Below are positions 1 to 12,590 of a DNA stretch of 64,000 bases, one piece after another. Numbering within the stretch: position 1 is the stretch's first letter; each line of letters starts with the position of its first letter. Origin of the DNA: Phragmites australis (Eukaryota; Streptophyta; Magnoliopsida; Poales; Poaceae); contig NC_084944.1 of assembly GCF_958298935.1 (NCBI RefSeq), forward strand, positions 18,631,679 to 18,695,678, written 5' to 3'. The translations under genes and the position numbers were made by a program. The notes under the pieces are model-generated. The model had not been told where the DNA came from, did not search any database, and saw only the letters and a program-made list of their open reading frames with translations.

Positions 1-659
1 TTATTTCAACCTGAACTGTCCATTTTTATCACTCAAGTATTGTATTTTGGCATTCTGAGGTATTGCATAAATTTACAATATTAGCTTAGCTTGGTCTAAT
101 TTCTAGGTCAGTTGTGTTAGTGCCCATTTTTATCTTGCTGCACGATAGCAGAAGGTCCTCTCTCTGTTGTGGTTAATGATTACTACTTTGAAATCATTTT
201 TGCATATTTCTGAAATTTAATACTGCTATAACATGGTATGTTGTCTATCGTGGTCAGCAAAGTGGAGTGTTCTCCAGTTGGGAGGCATGCCACGTATAAG
301 TTAATGGATTCAAAGGAGCATGTTACAAAGGATATAAGTCCAAACATGATGCTGTTCCAGCATAGAACAGTCAAATCATCTAAGCCGAGCTAAAATTGGC
401 TAATTTTCAAAATAAGGAGAAGAAGTGTGATTTCATGTGTAAAGATGTCGTAATTCTAGATCTTATTGTAATCACCATTATTTTGCTATGTAAGATGATG
501 TGACTTGTAAGATCAATGTGTCACTTGTCAGTACCTTTGTGCCTATTTGTGTATTTTTTGCTATGTAAGATGTGATTTTATTTGTTAAATGTGGTCATAA
601 AATGTACTCATTTACAATATTGTATGTGTATGCATTCTACCTTTCAACAACCTCTCTCT
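1..659. other. No recognisable gene
   Basis: AT-rich sequence without a supported coding frame, RNA gene or element boundary. It may be the upstream part of the CACTA remnant that follows. Confidence 0.5.
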
Positions 660-2757
660 CTCCCACATCAGCTTTCTCTCTATCTCCCTCCTTCCTCAGC
701 TCCCTATCTATAGAATACTCAACCTCTCATCATCATCGTATGCAGAACTCTCAAGAAGGGTTGACACCACCAACCGCCGATCTGGCCTAGGTGTCAGAAG
801 GACCGCCGTCAAACATTAAAGAAGGTAGCCTAAGTAACAACGTCAATCTAGACCAAACAGACACCCATTGAGGCGATGAGGTAATTCAAAAGTACATAAA
901 TGCATCTCTTGCACATATTATCGTATAGGTTCTCAAAACTTTTTTTTGCTTATGTGTAGATGTTTGATGTTCCAGAGGGTCACAGCGATGAGCAATCCTA
1001 GGAGCGGTATCGTGTCTGAGGTCCCTAGAAGATGCCTACGGGATGATTTATGATCATGGAGGTCTCCACCAGCAGGGGAGCCAATTGCACCTGAGAAAGT
1101 TCTGGGGCCGTAGAAGTCAAAGATGTCGGTGCCATCTATGAAGTTAGCAGAACCCAAATATGTCTATTCACTTAATCCCGAGGAAACCAAAAAGGTTATG
1201 GATGCACGTGTAATGACTCATTTCCATCCTCTAGCACCTCAACCAAAGCCTATTGTGCCTGAAGATACCATGATGTAAGCCAAGAATAAATCAAGTCCAA
1301 TTATTAAGGATGGTCCAAGCATTGGGGACTACCTGACTACTCTAGATTAATAGCAGAGGAACTAGCACAGCTTGTTGCGGGAGTGGAAATCCCAAAGTTG
1401 GATATTACATGACCGTTTGAGTTGGGCAAACCATTGGTCAAACTAGATATAGAAAAAAACCTTACAACTCAAATGCGCCGATTACATCTGTGGTACTTAG
1501 AGCAGTCCAAGTAGGGTTTTGAGGCGTTCCTCGTGAGATACATAGATCAATATTTTCTCAATGGGATGACTACTTATGGGTGAAATTTGAGTGCTTGTAT
1601 GAAATGAAGGAGGAAGATGCCCTCGACGTGGCCATAGTCAGAGCATGGACTCTGTAAGTGACTTATGTACATAATTCACATTATATGATCTTGTACCATC
1701 AAATTGGCTGAATAACTTCTCTCTTTCATAGAATGGAGATCCACTCATGTAGAAAAGAATTAGATAATTAAGTAGGATTCATCGATCCTGGGCTTATCAA
1801 CGAGGAACTTGTAAGGGAGAGTCCAGACTTCACCGAGAACTACTTATTAAAGTGTCTGTTTCACCACCAACACAAGACATTCGTACTCTTACCCTACAGC
1901 TTTGAGTACATGTTTGTATGCCAAGGCGTTCTCCTTTCATGGGCAACTCGATTCTAGTACTAATTTGCTATGATGACATATTCATACAATTTTCATTAGA
2001 TTCTCCTTGTCATCCACCCAAACTTGAGCAAGATCATTGTCTTGGACTCACAAAAGAGAGACAAGAAGGCTTACCAAGACCTCATTGACATGCTAAACAG
2101 GTAAACTCGATCATTTAATCTTCTCATCAATTGCATCTAAGTTTAATTGGTATTCATATTCACATACAGGGCGTACACAAGATACTGCAAAAAGAGTATT
2201 GTCTACCGTCCATACAAAAAGCAGTGTTATGTAAAAACCAACTTTCCAGTACGTAGGGAATATTCATGTCTTGCATTTTCTACTAAATAAAAAGGTTCAA
2301 TTCATTCCACTGATGAATCCTTTCCTCTTGAAGTGTATGAGGTAGCCACCTGGTAACAATCTCTGCGGATTCTATGTTCTTAATTTCATGCACGTATTCA
2401 ATGGAGACGGAGACACTGTCATGTTTTATGATGTTGGGGTATGAAATTACATATCAATGCCTTCTTTTCAATTTCTATACGTGTTCAAGGATTAATTCTT
2501 TCGATTCTTCAAACACAATGCTTCAAACAACTCACAAGTGTTATAATCCCTGCGGAAATACATGCCATTCAACAACTGATCGCCAGGTTCATCATCGAAC
2601 ATGTTATCAATCCAAACGGTGAGTTTCATGAACCGATTGTATCATCAATACGTAACAGACCTTCAAATGACACCATATCTTCTAGTACAAAGTATGCGAC
2701 AAGGAGAAAGTCTACCAAGGGGCTTGACAGCATATATATTGTTAAGCCAGGTTAAGT
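660..2757 (+). pseudogene. CACTA-type Ulp1-like cysteine protease pseudogene
   Basis: A broken multi-exon gene of the kind carried by plant CACTA elements. Exon-like blocks with plausible GT-AG borders lie at about 1380-1654, 1734-1910, 2000-2101, 2170-2249, 2344-2438 and 2473-2756. They read LHLWYLEQSK, then VGFIDPGLINEELV, then ILLVIHPNLSKIIVLDSQ, then AYTRYCKKSIVYRPYKKQC, then NNLCGFYVLNFMHVFNG, then a C-terminal helix-rich tail. The Cys in NNLCGFYV matches the catalytic Cys of C48 (Ulp1-family) proteases. At least four in-frame stops before 1800 break it. The conserved Trp before ILLVI is lost or lies at the splice junction. A possible N-terminal exon lies at 738-930. It is transposon-derived, not a host SUMO protease. 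Confidence 0.75.
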
Positions 2758-2936
2758 AGCTTTATTTTCACATCAATGAAGGACATTAATTACTATGTAT
2801 TAATGAAGGAAATGAATTACTATACATTTATGAAGGTGTTTGTCTTATTTATTTAAATTAAATATGTCTCATTGTAAGCATGTATTGAGAGGGAGAGAGA
2901 GACGGAGAGAGGAGAGGACAGAGGCAAGAGAGAGGA

Positions 2937-5888
2937 TGTGAGGAACCGTCCAAATAGTATTTTAATTAATCATCAGGAGGATAATTATTCATAATCACAA
3001 CCTCAATGATTAATCAGAATACCATCCTGGTAGTCCAGGCACGTGTTTTGTGCCCAAGATCGGAACACATGCCCTTCCAACATATAGCATCACAACATAG
3101 CTTCAGAAAGAGCAAGTAATTACCATTATATTACAAGTTCTTAAGCAACATCATTTACAATAGTTTACATCAAAAGATAAACTATGCAGCGGAAGAAAAC
3201 TTATACAACAAAAGAAGGGTGGAGCCGTATGCCATGAAGCTCCACCTCAAGACACGCCAACAGAGTAGGATGCACTACTCATGCTAGCCACCACCCTCAG
3301 CAGGAGTGAAGTAGCCAAAAACCAACTCCTTCTCGCCGGTAGCACCTAAAAGCGCAGGTATGAGTACGAAGGTACTCGCAAGACTTAATCCATATAGGGC
3401 ACATATAAACAACCCGACTCCAACGATTATGCATTTGGGTGTTAGCAAGAGTAGGCCACAAGGTTAAGTGATACTCATATGCGGTAAGCAACCTAGACAC
3501 ATATGTGTGAGCACCTATACTTAACCAAAAGTATCCCTCTAACCTGAAACCAACAAGTTGCACATAAAAGTAAATGAAACCATAATAGAACATCATTAGC
3601 CACCAACAAAACTTCCCAACAAACCATCCATACCAACCATCAACCCATATTCGTGACTCTAAGTCCGATGCAGATGGACAGAAGCTTGCTCAATAACCGA
3701 GAGCGCGGTAATTCGAAATGATTTTACACCTTGCTGGGGAGTACTCCTGGACCCACACGACACGAGACCACCGCCCACATGACCTGTCAGTCGCAAGTGA
3801 TGATTCACGTATCAACCTTTCACGTACCCACCCTGAACCTTTGTGCCCTGGTTGAGTTAATGTGGAGGCCACCTAGGTCCTGTGCATACGACCACTTACC
3901 GGCACAACCTCAGGCACCCCTAACAGCATCCCCTCTCACACCTCGACCACGGGGTCAAATGAATGCGGTGACTTACAATACTTGGCTTACCGTTCCCATA
4001 TGCGACATGTGGTGAGTACGAAAAAGTGCTAAAGCCAATGACACCGATGGATGGTGCTTAAATGATGCAAACGGTTTATGGCATTCGGGCTTCTCTCCCG
4101 ACCTACCCCTAGCACCACCCACATCTCATCTCGACCTCACCACTCAACCAACCAACCAACCAACCTCATCATCATTCACATTATTGTAAACAGTAAGTAC
4201 GCTCTAAGCTCACAAACAACGGCGGCGCTGTCGCTCGACTTCTACTAAGGACCTATTGCATTGCTAAGCATTTCGATTTAACCTTTGGTATTAGATATCA
4301 ACAACATCACCAAGGCTACAAGGATATGGATATTCAACAACTCAAGGTAGAGGATATGCAATTCAACATAGGTTCTACCGATATACACCCGACAACGACT
4401 TGCTAAACATGCAAACATACATAAGCATAATTTATCAATTTTTAACTTCATTCAATTCAACTGAAAGGGTGCAATATGCTTAGATGCTTGCCTTGCTGCT
4501 TTTCTTCAAATCAAGATCAACCACAAGACCTTTCCGCGGAAACCCGTCACTCTCCGGAACGTCTATCACTAAAGAAAAGAATGCATCGCAATAAGCATAT
4601 GATAAATGCCATAAAATATGCTTGATATTGCATGAAAACATTTTTCCTAGTTGGAAAAAGCCATAAGAAGACTAGCAAAAATGGATTCACCAATTTTGGA
4701 CTTGTAAAGAATTACCGGTGAACTAATGAAGCATTAAACTAAGTAATTTTTCTCAGAAAGTTAATTAAATATTTCATGGATGGGGATATTTTAAATAGGT
4801 AGGGGAGGTTATTATGGAATCAAAAAATTTGGTTTCATAATTTTTGGAGTTACAAAGAATTTATTATGAATTTTACAAGCCTCAAACTGCCTGATGAACA
4901 CTAATTGCGGAGTCTCCACCGAATTTCTGCGGACACTCCGCATTTTTGCAGAGTCTCTGAAAAATTTCGCGGACACTCCACACTGTGGAGTCTCTGCGGA
5001 ATTTTGCAGACTCTCCAGACTTCTACAGGGAGAATTTCTTCACGGGGAAAAATTTACAGGGATAATTTCTTCACGGGGAAAAATTACCGATTTGATTTGC
5101 AGGTCTCTCCAACCTAAAGGGAAACATGTTTGGGATAGTTTATAAAATCTTGAACTCACTCATCAACCTAGCACCTCGATTATTAACACAAATTCATCCA
5201 TGATCCTCAATTTGGTCCAAAATCTCAAGAACTCATGAAATTCACTGAATCACAAAATCGACCATCCAAATCACGAATTCATGCAGAGGGAAGCCTAAGG
5301 GACTTACCCACGGTGCTTGTGGAGGTTAGTGACCATCGGATGATGAAGGAAACGGAGTGAAATGCTCAGGAGAGGAAGAAATCCAGTGTTCCTCGTGTTT
5401 CAACCCTAAACACAAAAATGAGTCAAAATCGTCTCAAATCCTTTTGGAAAACAAAAATAAATTGGAGGGATGGATAGCTTACGAGCTAGAGAACACACGG
5501 ACACCACATGCGCACCTCGATTCCTTCTCTTGAGGTCGGATTTTGGGGGAGAAGGAGAGAGCTTTGAGAGAGAGGGAGGGAGGAGGTGCTCCCTTGCTTG
5601 CTTGGGTGGGGGAGCACGGGAGTGGGAGGAGGAGAGAGATAGAGTAGGTAGGGGCTGCTCTTTTGGAGTAGTGGGTGGTGGGGCGACATGTGGTGCCCAC
5701 GTGGAAGAGAAAGGAGGTCCGTTTTAACTGTCAATTCAATTATTTTCTGTCCCGAATTTCCTTCTCTCATCTATTTGACTCCAACTTAAGTGCTCTAATA
5801 TTACGAAATGAATTTACTCAAAATCAAACATCATGCCTAAGAAGCATGATTAGGCTCAATTACGTGATTACAGATTTGGGACATGACA
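2937..5888. mobile_element. 2.95-kb solo LTR (family A, copy 1)
   Basis: The segment begins TGTGAGGAACC and ends GGGACATGACA, giving the TG...CA ends of an LTR. It is flanked by the 5-bp direct repeat gagga at 2932-2936 and 5889-5893. No gag-pol sequence, primer-binding site or purine tract is attached, so it is best read as a solo LTR. A second diverged copy lies at 13.3-16.2 kb and a third, inverted and partial, at the right end of the window. All share blocks such as GAGAGCGCGG, GGGGAGTACTCCT and the segment around 4060-4500. Inner frames (e.g. 4894-5145, 5470-5727) look random. Orientation is not decided. Confidence 0.8.
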
Positions 5889-5937
5889 GAGGAGAGGATG
5901 GAGAGGAGAGAAAGAAGTAGGAGAGAGAGGAGAGACA

Positions 5938-6160
5938 AAACACTGCTGGCTCAAGGATTTAACTGGCAGTGATTCCATGGCTATCACTGCTGACTGAAAC
6001 CACCAGCTAGTAGTGATACCAGGGCATCACTGCTGGCTCAAGCCTTGGGCCAGCAGTGATAACCCCCTTCACTACCGGTTCCCCAGGCCGGCAGTGATAG
6101 TCGCTGACTATCACTGCTCGTTGCCCATTGTTAGTTCCAAAACCGGCACTGAAGGGCACT
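5938..6160. repeat. CACTA-like subterminal repeats, GCAGTGATA type
   Basis: Short repeats of CAGTGATA and its complement TATCACTG occur at least eight times in both orientations, with GGCTCAAG and CCGGTT spacers. This is how the subterminal regions of CACTA elements look, where the transposase binds. A clean terminus could not be assigned. The neighbouring Ulp1 remnant may belong to the same element, split by the 2.95-kb LTR. Confidence 0.55.
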
Positions 6161-6610
6161 ATGTGAAAAATAGACAAAGGAGACACGATTTAGTGACGGT
6201 TCCTTCTATGACTATCACTTATGTAGCCTCATGTCAGGATCAGATCTTGATCCATCACTGGTAACAAATTATCAATAACGGGTAATAATGTAACCCATCA
6301 CTTATCACATTGGTGACATGTCATAACTACACCCATCACTTATGACCTGGTCATAAGTGACGGGTCTTTATGCACCAGTTATAAGTGATGGGTCATCTTA
6401 CGACCCGTCACTTATAACCTAGTCATAAGTGATGGATCTCCTTACAACAGTCATAAGTGATGGGTCATCTTACGACCAGCCATTTATGACTTGGCATAGG
6501 TGACGGGTCTCCCTGGGCTAGTCATAAGTGACAGGTTATATTGCAACCGGTCACTAATGACATATCATATGTGACGGGTAATCTTATGACCCATCACTGA
6601 TGACTTAGCT
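6157..6610. repeat. CACTA-like terminus and GTGACGGGT subterminal array
   Basis: CACTATGTGAAAAATAG at 6157 could be a left terminus. It is followed by about ten degenerate copies of ATAAGTGATGGGT / ACCCGTCACTTAT in both orientations up to 6605. This array differs from the one just before it, so two element ends abut here. The transposase remnant starting at 8699 lies downstream, separated by a solo LTR, and may be this element's cargo. Confidence 0.55.
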
Positions 6611-6757
6611 CTGTTATAAGAGTTGACTAGCTACTATATGCGCCAAATAGTTACAGGACTCAACAGTACCGCGTGCACAGTAGATATGGCGATTTTCTTT
6701 AGTTCCACAATAGACTCTCTAATATCTTGTTGATTTGAAGTTTGAATTGTTGCTAGG

Positions 6758-8425
6758 TGAAAGGATCGGTGACGTCCTAAGAGGGGAGGTTGAATTAGGA
6801 CACTTAAAACTATTTTAGCTCCAAAAACAACATAAGATAAACCTATATCAATTTCTATCTAAATATGCTCTAGGTTTATCTAGTGTGTCTACTCTACCGA
6901 TCAAAACGCTTGCAACTTATCTAAGAAGGTAAATTGTAAGTAAGTAAACGCGGAAACGTAAATAAGGTAGAGAGAGTAAACTCGGCACAAGGATTTTTTT
7001 CCCATGGTATCGATGGCATGAATGCCACCCCTAGTCCACGTTGGAGCTCCACAAAGGATATGCTCCCGGTCGGCACCCGTTCATGGCCTTTGAGCCACCA
7101 AGTCACAAAGATAATGCCTCCACCCAGATGAGCCACCAAGCCACCAAGGCAAGGTCTCACCACTAACCTGTCTTCCGGTTCCTCTCCACCATGATCACTT
7201 CGGAGCTTGAGCCACAATGGCAAGGGTCTCCGCATCCCCGCACAATCGCCTTGCCGTCGCTTCACACCAAGTCGGAGGGTCAACAAGCTTCCCAGCGAGT
7301 CACCAAGACTCCAAGGTGCTGGCGTACCAAGAGGTACACTGTTGGATCACTCCTTGATCCACTCTCTAGGCAGCAAAAACCTAGCAACTCACTCTCTAGG
7401 CCTATCAGCACTAATCACTCACTAATCTTGTGCTTAATTGCTTTGGATGATCACTTTAAGCACTTTGGTGGCTTAGATGTCTTCTCAGGTGTATATGAAC
7501 TTCTCTGAACTTTAGCACACTCAAAAGACTGAGTGGAGGGGTATTTATAGCCTCAAACTCTCGCACTAGCCGTTGACCCAACGGCTCTAAAAAGCTGTTA
7601 ACACTGGATGATCTGGTGAGAATAGTAGTACTAATATCGGATCATCTGGTGAGTACACTCTCACAAATTAGCCGTTAGAACCCCACTCAAATCTCTGTGA
7701 ACACCGTATACTCCGGTGTATACTGCAACATCATCACTGGACATTCCGGTGAATATACCTTAACCATCCGAGCCAACTTCTTCTCTGTGTAAATTGCTCT
7801 GGTGTATTTCCAGTGCACATCACTTCATCACCGAAATATCCGGTGAGTTATCCTCAGCCAGCCGAGCCAATGCAACCCTCTCTGGAAAATATGCTCCGGT
7901 GTACACATCTTCAGAGCATCAGACCTTCCGTTGAGGTCACTGAATTCTCCCATTTGTCAAAATGCTCCGGTGCTTTCCTCCGGTGTGTTCAAATCAATCA
8001 CCAGACTATCCAATGGGGTCTTCTTCTTCTTCTTCGTCTTGCACTGTTCATTGTCCGGTGTGTGCACTTTTGTAGCACCGGACCATCCGGCGTAACACTT
8101 GTGTCCATTTTGCCCACGTGTCACTAAGAAATACTCCGGTGTTTAGCAAACACTTGGCACCGAACTTTTTGGTGAGGTCAAATACCTCTGTACACAATGC
8201 CCCGGTGTGTTCAACTATGTGAGCATCGGACCATCCGATGTAATCATTTTTTTAGGACTTTTTTCAATTCAACCAAACTTTGTCCCGACTTTAATGGCTT
8301 CTTCATGTATTGCATCCATGAGACCTACTAACATATATTCTTGACAAACATGTTAGTCCCATTGACTATGTTGTCATTAATCACAAAAATCACAATCATG
8401 GCCTAATAGGGCAATTTTCGCTACA
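6758..8425 (-). mobile_element. Solo LTR, 1.67 kb, with perfect target duplication
   Basis: The ends are TGAAAGGATCGG and TTTTCGCTACA, flanked by ctagg at 6753-6757 and 8426-8430. A TATAAATA box on the minus strand at 7542-7549 shows that the LTR is transcribed leftward. Between about 7600 and 8240 it holds many short imperfect palindromes built on ACCGGA...TCCGGT, a feature of some grass Copia LTRs. No internal coding region remains. Open frames inside (e.g. 7191-7508) are not conserved-looking. Confidence 0.85.
7542..7549 (-). promoter_or_regulatory. LTR TATA box
   Basis: TATAAATA on the minus strand in a GC-neutral context, in the right place for the U3 region of the 6758-8425 LTR. Confidence 0.6.
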
Positions 8426-8698
8426 CTAGGTTTTTGAAGGTTTGCATCTCCCCCATTTCTCCTCCTCAAACCCCTATTTGGTAGATTTTTTGTGCTTTGA
8501 GTTGTAATCGACCATTTTGTATCTTTATGAAAAATCTTAGTATAAGTGAGTTGTATTTATGTTAGATTTGATACTAGGTTTGCCTGGTCTACCGTGAGAT
8601 TCCATGGATCTAGTGTAATTATATGGAATTTTTAATCGCATGCTAAATCATGCAATTAAGGTAATTTTTAATGATGAATTAATGTTTTTACATTATAG

Positions 8699-10330
8699 AT
8701 GGCGGACATAAGTGTGATGTACCTTGAGACCCGGATTTGTCTGGAGTACCTAAGCGGGGTCAAGTATTTTATGAGTGATACTTTGGCCGATATGAAAGAT
8801 CATGGTAAAACAACAATGTATTGTCCAAGTCGCGATTACAGGAATGATAAAAAATTCCCGAAACCAGACAATACCCATGCACACTTGGTCATGCATGGAT
8901 TTAAAAAGAATTATATATGTTGGAACAAACATGGCGAGGAAGGCCTTAACGAAGAAGAGATGGATCGGGGCCTCCATGCTGATAGTGTGGATCAAGGACT
9001 TACATCCGGTGATATGGATCATGATCTGAGGGACAAGGACATATTAGGTTTCAAGGATAATGATCTCGATGATTTTGTGGAGAATATGGACCAGATGGCG
9101 CGGGATGTCGAGCGACACGATGTATAATAGTGGTGACTTAGGTAAATTTCAAGAATTTATGCGAGATTCCTAGGCACCCCTTTATTCTAACTGTAAGGAG
9201 AAGTACACGTGGCTATTTGGGAACCTAAAGCTTCTACAGCTGAAGGCAACCCATGGTTGGACTGACAAGAGTTTTAAAATATTACTGGATCTGCTAAGGG
9301 ACATGCTACCGGAGGGAAACTTGGTGCCCGAGGGAGTCTGCTACGCGAAGAAGATAATTTGTCCTTTAGGACTAGAAATAGAAAAAAACATGCATGTAAG
9401 CAGGATTGTATCTTATTTCGTGGAGAGTATGCAGAGCTGGATCAATGCCCCGATTGTGGAACCCATCAATATAAGCGTAGAAATGACGGTGTTGACGGGG
9501 ATGGAAGCAAGAAAAGTAAAGGGCCTCCTAGGAAGGTGGTGTGGTATTTTCCTAGAATTCCTTGTCTGAAGCATTTGTTTGCTAACAAAAAGGAGGCACA
9601 ATTCGTGCATTGGCATAAGGAGGGTCGTATTAATGACACAATGATACAGCACTTGGTGGATTCCGCTTAGTGATGAACCATTCATTCCATATTTGGTTGG
9701 TTTGCTGAAGAATTGAGAAATATTAGGTTTGCTATGAGCACATATGGCATGAAGAATTGAGAAATATTAGGTTTGCTATGAGCACATATGGCATGAATCC
9801 ATTCGGTAACATGAGTATCTCACATAGCACTTGGCCTGTTGTATTGCTGATCTACAACCTTCCACCCTTGCTTTGTAACAAGTGGAAATACATTATGTTG
9901 TCAATCTTAATATCAGGACCGAAACAACCTGGCAACGATATCGATGTGTACCTTAGGCCTTTAGTCGATGACCTTAAGAAACTCTGGTCAAAAGGCAATG
10001 AGGTTTGGGATCAGTACAATCAAGAATACTTTACCTTGCATGCCATGATGTTCGTCACCATCAGCGATCTGCCAACACTTCATAACTTGTTAGGTCAGAG
10101 CAGAAGAAAAGGTGAAGCTTGCCCCCATTTCTTATATGACACATGCAGTTTGAGGTTGAACAACTCAAAGAAAATAGTGTACATGTGGAATTGATATTTC
10201 CTTCCCAGGAAGCACCCATACTGAAACATGGATAAGTAGTTTGATGGCATAAGACAGAAAGCATTACCTCCAAGGCATTTTAGCGGGGAAGATGTCCACA
10301 ATCAGGTTAAGAATATCATTGTTGTCCTTG
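8699..10330 (+). pseudogene. CACTA TNP2 transposase pseudogene
   Basis: The start at 8699 follows a good splice acceptor. The first 142-codon frame is the transposase-associated domain: YLSGVKYFMSD, a CPSRDYRN block, HLVMHGFKKNYICWNKHGEE. A TNP2-type (Transposase_21) core follows in shifted frames: CPLGLEIEKN, then CPDCGTHQYKRR, WYFPRIPCLKHLFA, FGWFAEELRN-like sequence, MNPFGNMSISHSTWPVVL, and LISGPKQPGNDIDVYLRPLV. It ends shortly after FLPRKHPY near 10210 and the distal part of the core is missing. It is broken by frameshifts, stops and a 44-bp tandem duplication. DUF4218 and DUF4216 modules are absent, so it cannot transpose. Confidence 0.8.
9707..9794 (+). repeat. 44-bp perfect tandem duplication
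   Basis: Two identical 44-bp units, 9707-9750 and 9751-9794, lie inside the transposase core. Because 44 is not a multiple of three the duplication shifts the frame. Perfect identity implies it is recent compared with the other damage. Confidence 0.95.
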
Positions 10331-10499
10331 GCAAGCAAACACGATCCTCCAAGGATGAAGAACAAAAAGGATCAAGATGTGCGTTGCATATGTTAGCATC
10401 GACAACTTGGTACGACACGTCTCTGTTGAATCCGTGCATAAATTCCATTACATAAAAACCACATAAATTATTGCCTGGGCCCTGCTTCCTACAAGGAAA

Positions 10500-12590
10500 G
10501 TCATGTTGGATAATCTATTCATTTGCGAATGGTCGATGTCTAACACTCTTCTTGATGTATCATAGGCACACTCTGCATTTGTGTGATTATTACCCTAAGT
10601 AGACTTAAATTCAATCAAATCAAATATTACAAGAACAATAACAAAATGGTCGGGTTTTACCTTTGTAGGAAGTCAATGACGGGTTGGTAGGTTTCTTTTG
10701 GATTATTTTGTGAGTTGAAGACAACAATCTTGCTAATGTCTAGCTGGATGACAAGGAGGATCTAGTGATAACTGCACATAGGTCACCATAGGTTAGTTGG
10801 TCCTAATTTCTAGCTATGTATTGCTCCAAAAGAGTAGAAAATTCATGAAGGGAAACACATACCCAAAGTGGTAGGGCAAATGTACGTATTTCTTCAATTT
10901 TAGCTCCAAAATACACTTCAATGCATAGTCCTCGGTTCCTTTTGGATCGGATTGCATCATTGTCGGGTTTACATGATGTGGGTCGATAAATCCCACATGG
11001 TAGATGCCCTCTGTCCTGCATCTTTGTACTTCCATTCTACATAAGGAATAAATTAAGATATTCAATCCAATGGTACATGAATGTATATTGTGAATTATAT
11101 GTATACGACACTTAAAGAGTCCAACAATTCAAGATAGACATGTCGAGGGCATCTTGCTGGTACAGTCAATACATTTTCTCAAATAATATATAAATAAATC
11201 CATCCCCGTGGAGGAAATCTTGATCCTTGTATCTGGCCTCGAACATTTCTCTACCATCCCACGACTCCTTCATGTACCATGTATGGAATTTCCGAAGTTG
11301 ATATGTCAGTTGGTCCCACACGTTTGGCGCAACCAAGAGTTCGCCCAACTTAAATTGCCATCTCTCTACTGCTTTTGGTGCCAGGGACTTATCTAGAAAT
11401 TGCTCTTTTATCATTTTAGCATCTTCAAGAAATCTTTCTAAATTTTGTTCTTGTTGTATCTGTTCGATAGAAGACTACTTCAAGTATTTCTTGCTTTTCA
11501 TGCACGCGTAGTCTGATTTACTCTTACGCTCAACATGTTTGGCCATCTTCAAGAAAAACTTCTGTGTTTCTACACGAATTGGTATTTTCTTCTCAGGCTC
11601 TAGCTTTTAAAAGAATTTCTTGACACTGGTGTCCACTATCACTCTAGTTTCCTTTGGTGTTTGTTCATAAGGCAACTTCTCAGGTGCTGCCACCTTCTTA
11701 GGTGCCCTTTGCTTCTGGGATGAAGCCGACGTCTGAGATGAACTCAAATTCTTAGACTGTGCAGCTGTTGTAAACTTCGGAGGGGGAGGAGTTGCCTCTC
11801 TTGGTGGTGGTGACTTCAGAGGTGGAAGAGTTGGCTCTCTTGGTGGCGCTGGTGCTGACTTCTAAGGGGGAGGAGTTGGCGACTTGCGTAAGGGAGGAGT
11901 TGCTCTCTTCTGGGTGACGATGATGGTGGCAACGACTGTGGAGGAGTTGGCTCTCTTCTTTGTGATAGTGGCGGTGTGGAGGAATCAGAGAAATTCTGTG
12001 TGGTGGGTCCCACTCCGCATCAGACGACTCGTTTGTCTCATCTTCAAATACTATATAACGCTTGGGCCATAGAACGAACCCACCCATATTTGATCCAAGC
12101 CTCTTGGAACCTGTCTCTCTGGGGTAATCCATGTCAATCTTACGGTATGGCCTTAGCATGGAGTCCACATGGACCTTGGCGTATTCCCGCAGTTTCGGAA
12201 GATCGTTGAAGAGAGCTCCTTCCACGCATTGGTCGACCTGCCCCATAGCCTCCGTGGTGGTAATGTTCAAGGTGGGCATGACAAGCTTTCACACTTTGCT
12301 TTCTGTGATGTCATCCACGGGGTAATGGGCTAATTCTTCTTCTGCAAATCCCGTGGATGCACAGCTGCACCGACGACCACTAGGGCTCACAACATTTTCT
12401 TCGCCTTGCTGCTGCCTATTTCCTTGCTAAAGTGCTTCTTGATTTTTGCGTCTGTCATCTGAAATGCAAGCATATGTTGCAGCTTATCTAGGTTACAAAT
12501 TTGTATATCTAGGTTTGGCATCACGTTGTATGCAACAATATTTGGAGTAAAACAAGACAATAAGCAGATTGCAGGAACTAACATTTGACA
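10500..12590 (-). pseudogene. CACTA DUF8039/Ulp1-like gene remnant, convergent
   Basis: Minus-strand blocks in order: 12279-11752 has NDLPKLREYAKVHVDSMLRP and FVLWPKRYIVFEDE, resembling the DUF8039 region, then a Ser/Pro/His-rich linker. 11414-11166 has LVAPNVWDQLTYQLRKFHTW and MFEARYKDQDFLHGDGFI. 11065-10814 has GFIDPHHVNPT and KKYVHLPYHFGYV. Near 10760-10680 comes ILLVIQLDISKIVVFNSQN. This is the order of the second gene of grass CACTA elements, ending in a C48 protease fold. The catalytic Cys block was not found. It converges on the TNP2 remnant, whereas these genes usually run in the same direction. Confidence 0.65.

Noticed and set aside
2374..2622. 82-codon plus-strand frame
   Set aside because: It is an out-of-frame reading of the Ulp1-like exon whose real frame contains NNLCGFYV.
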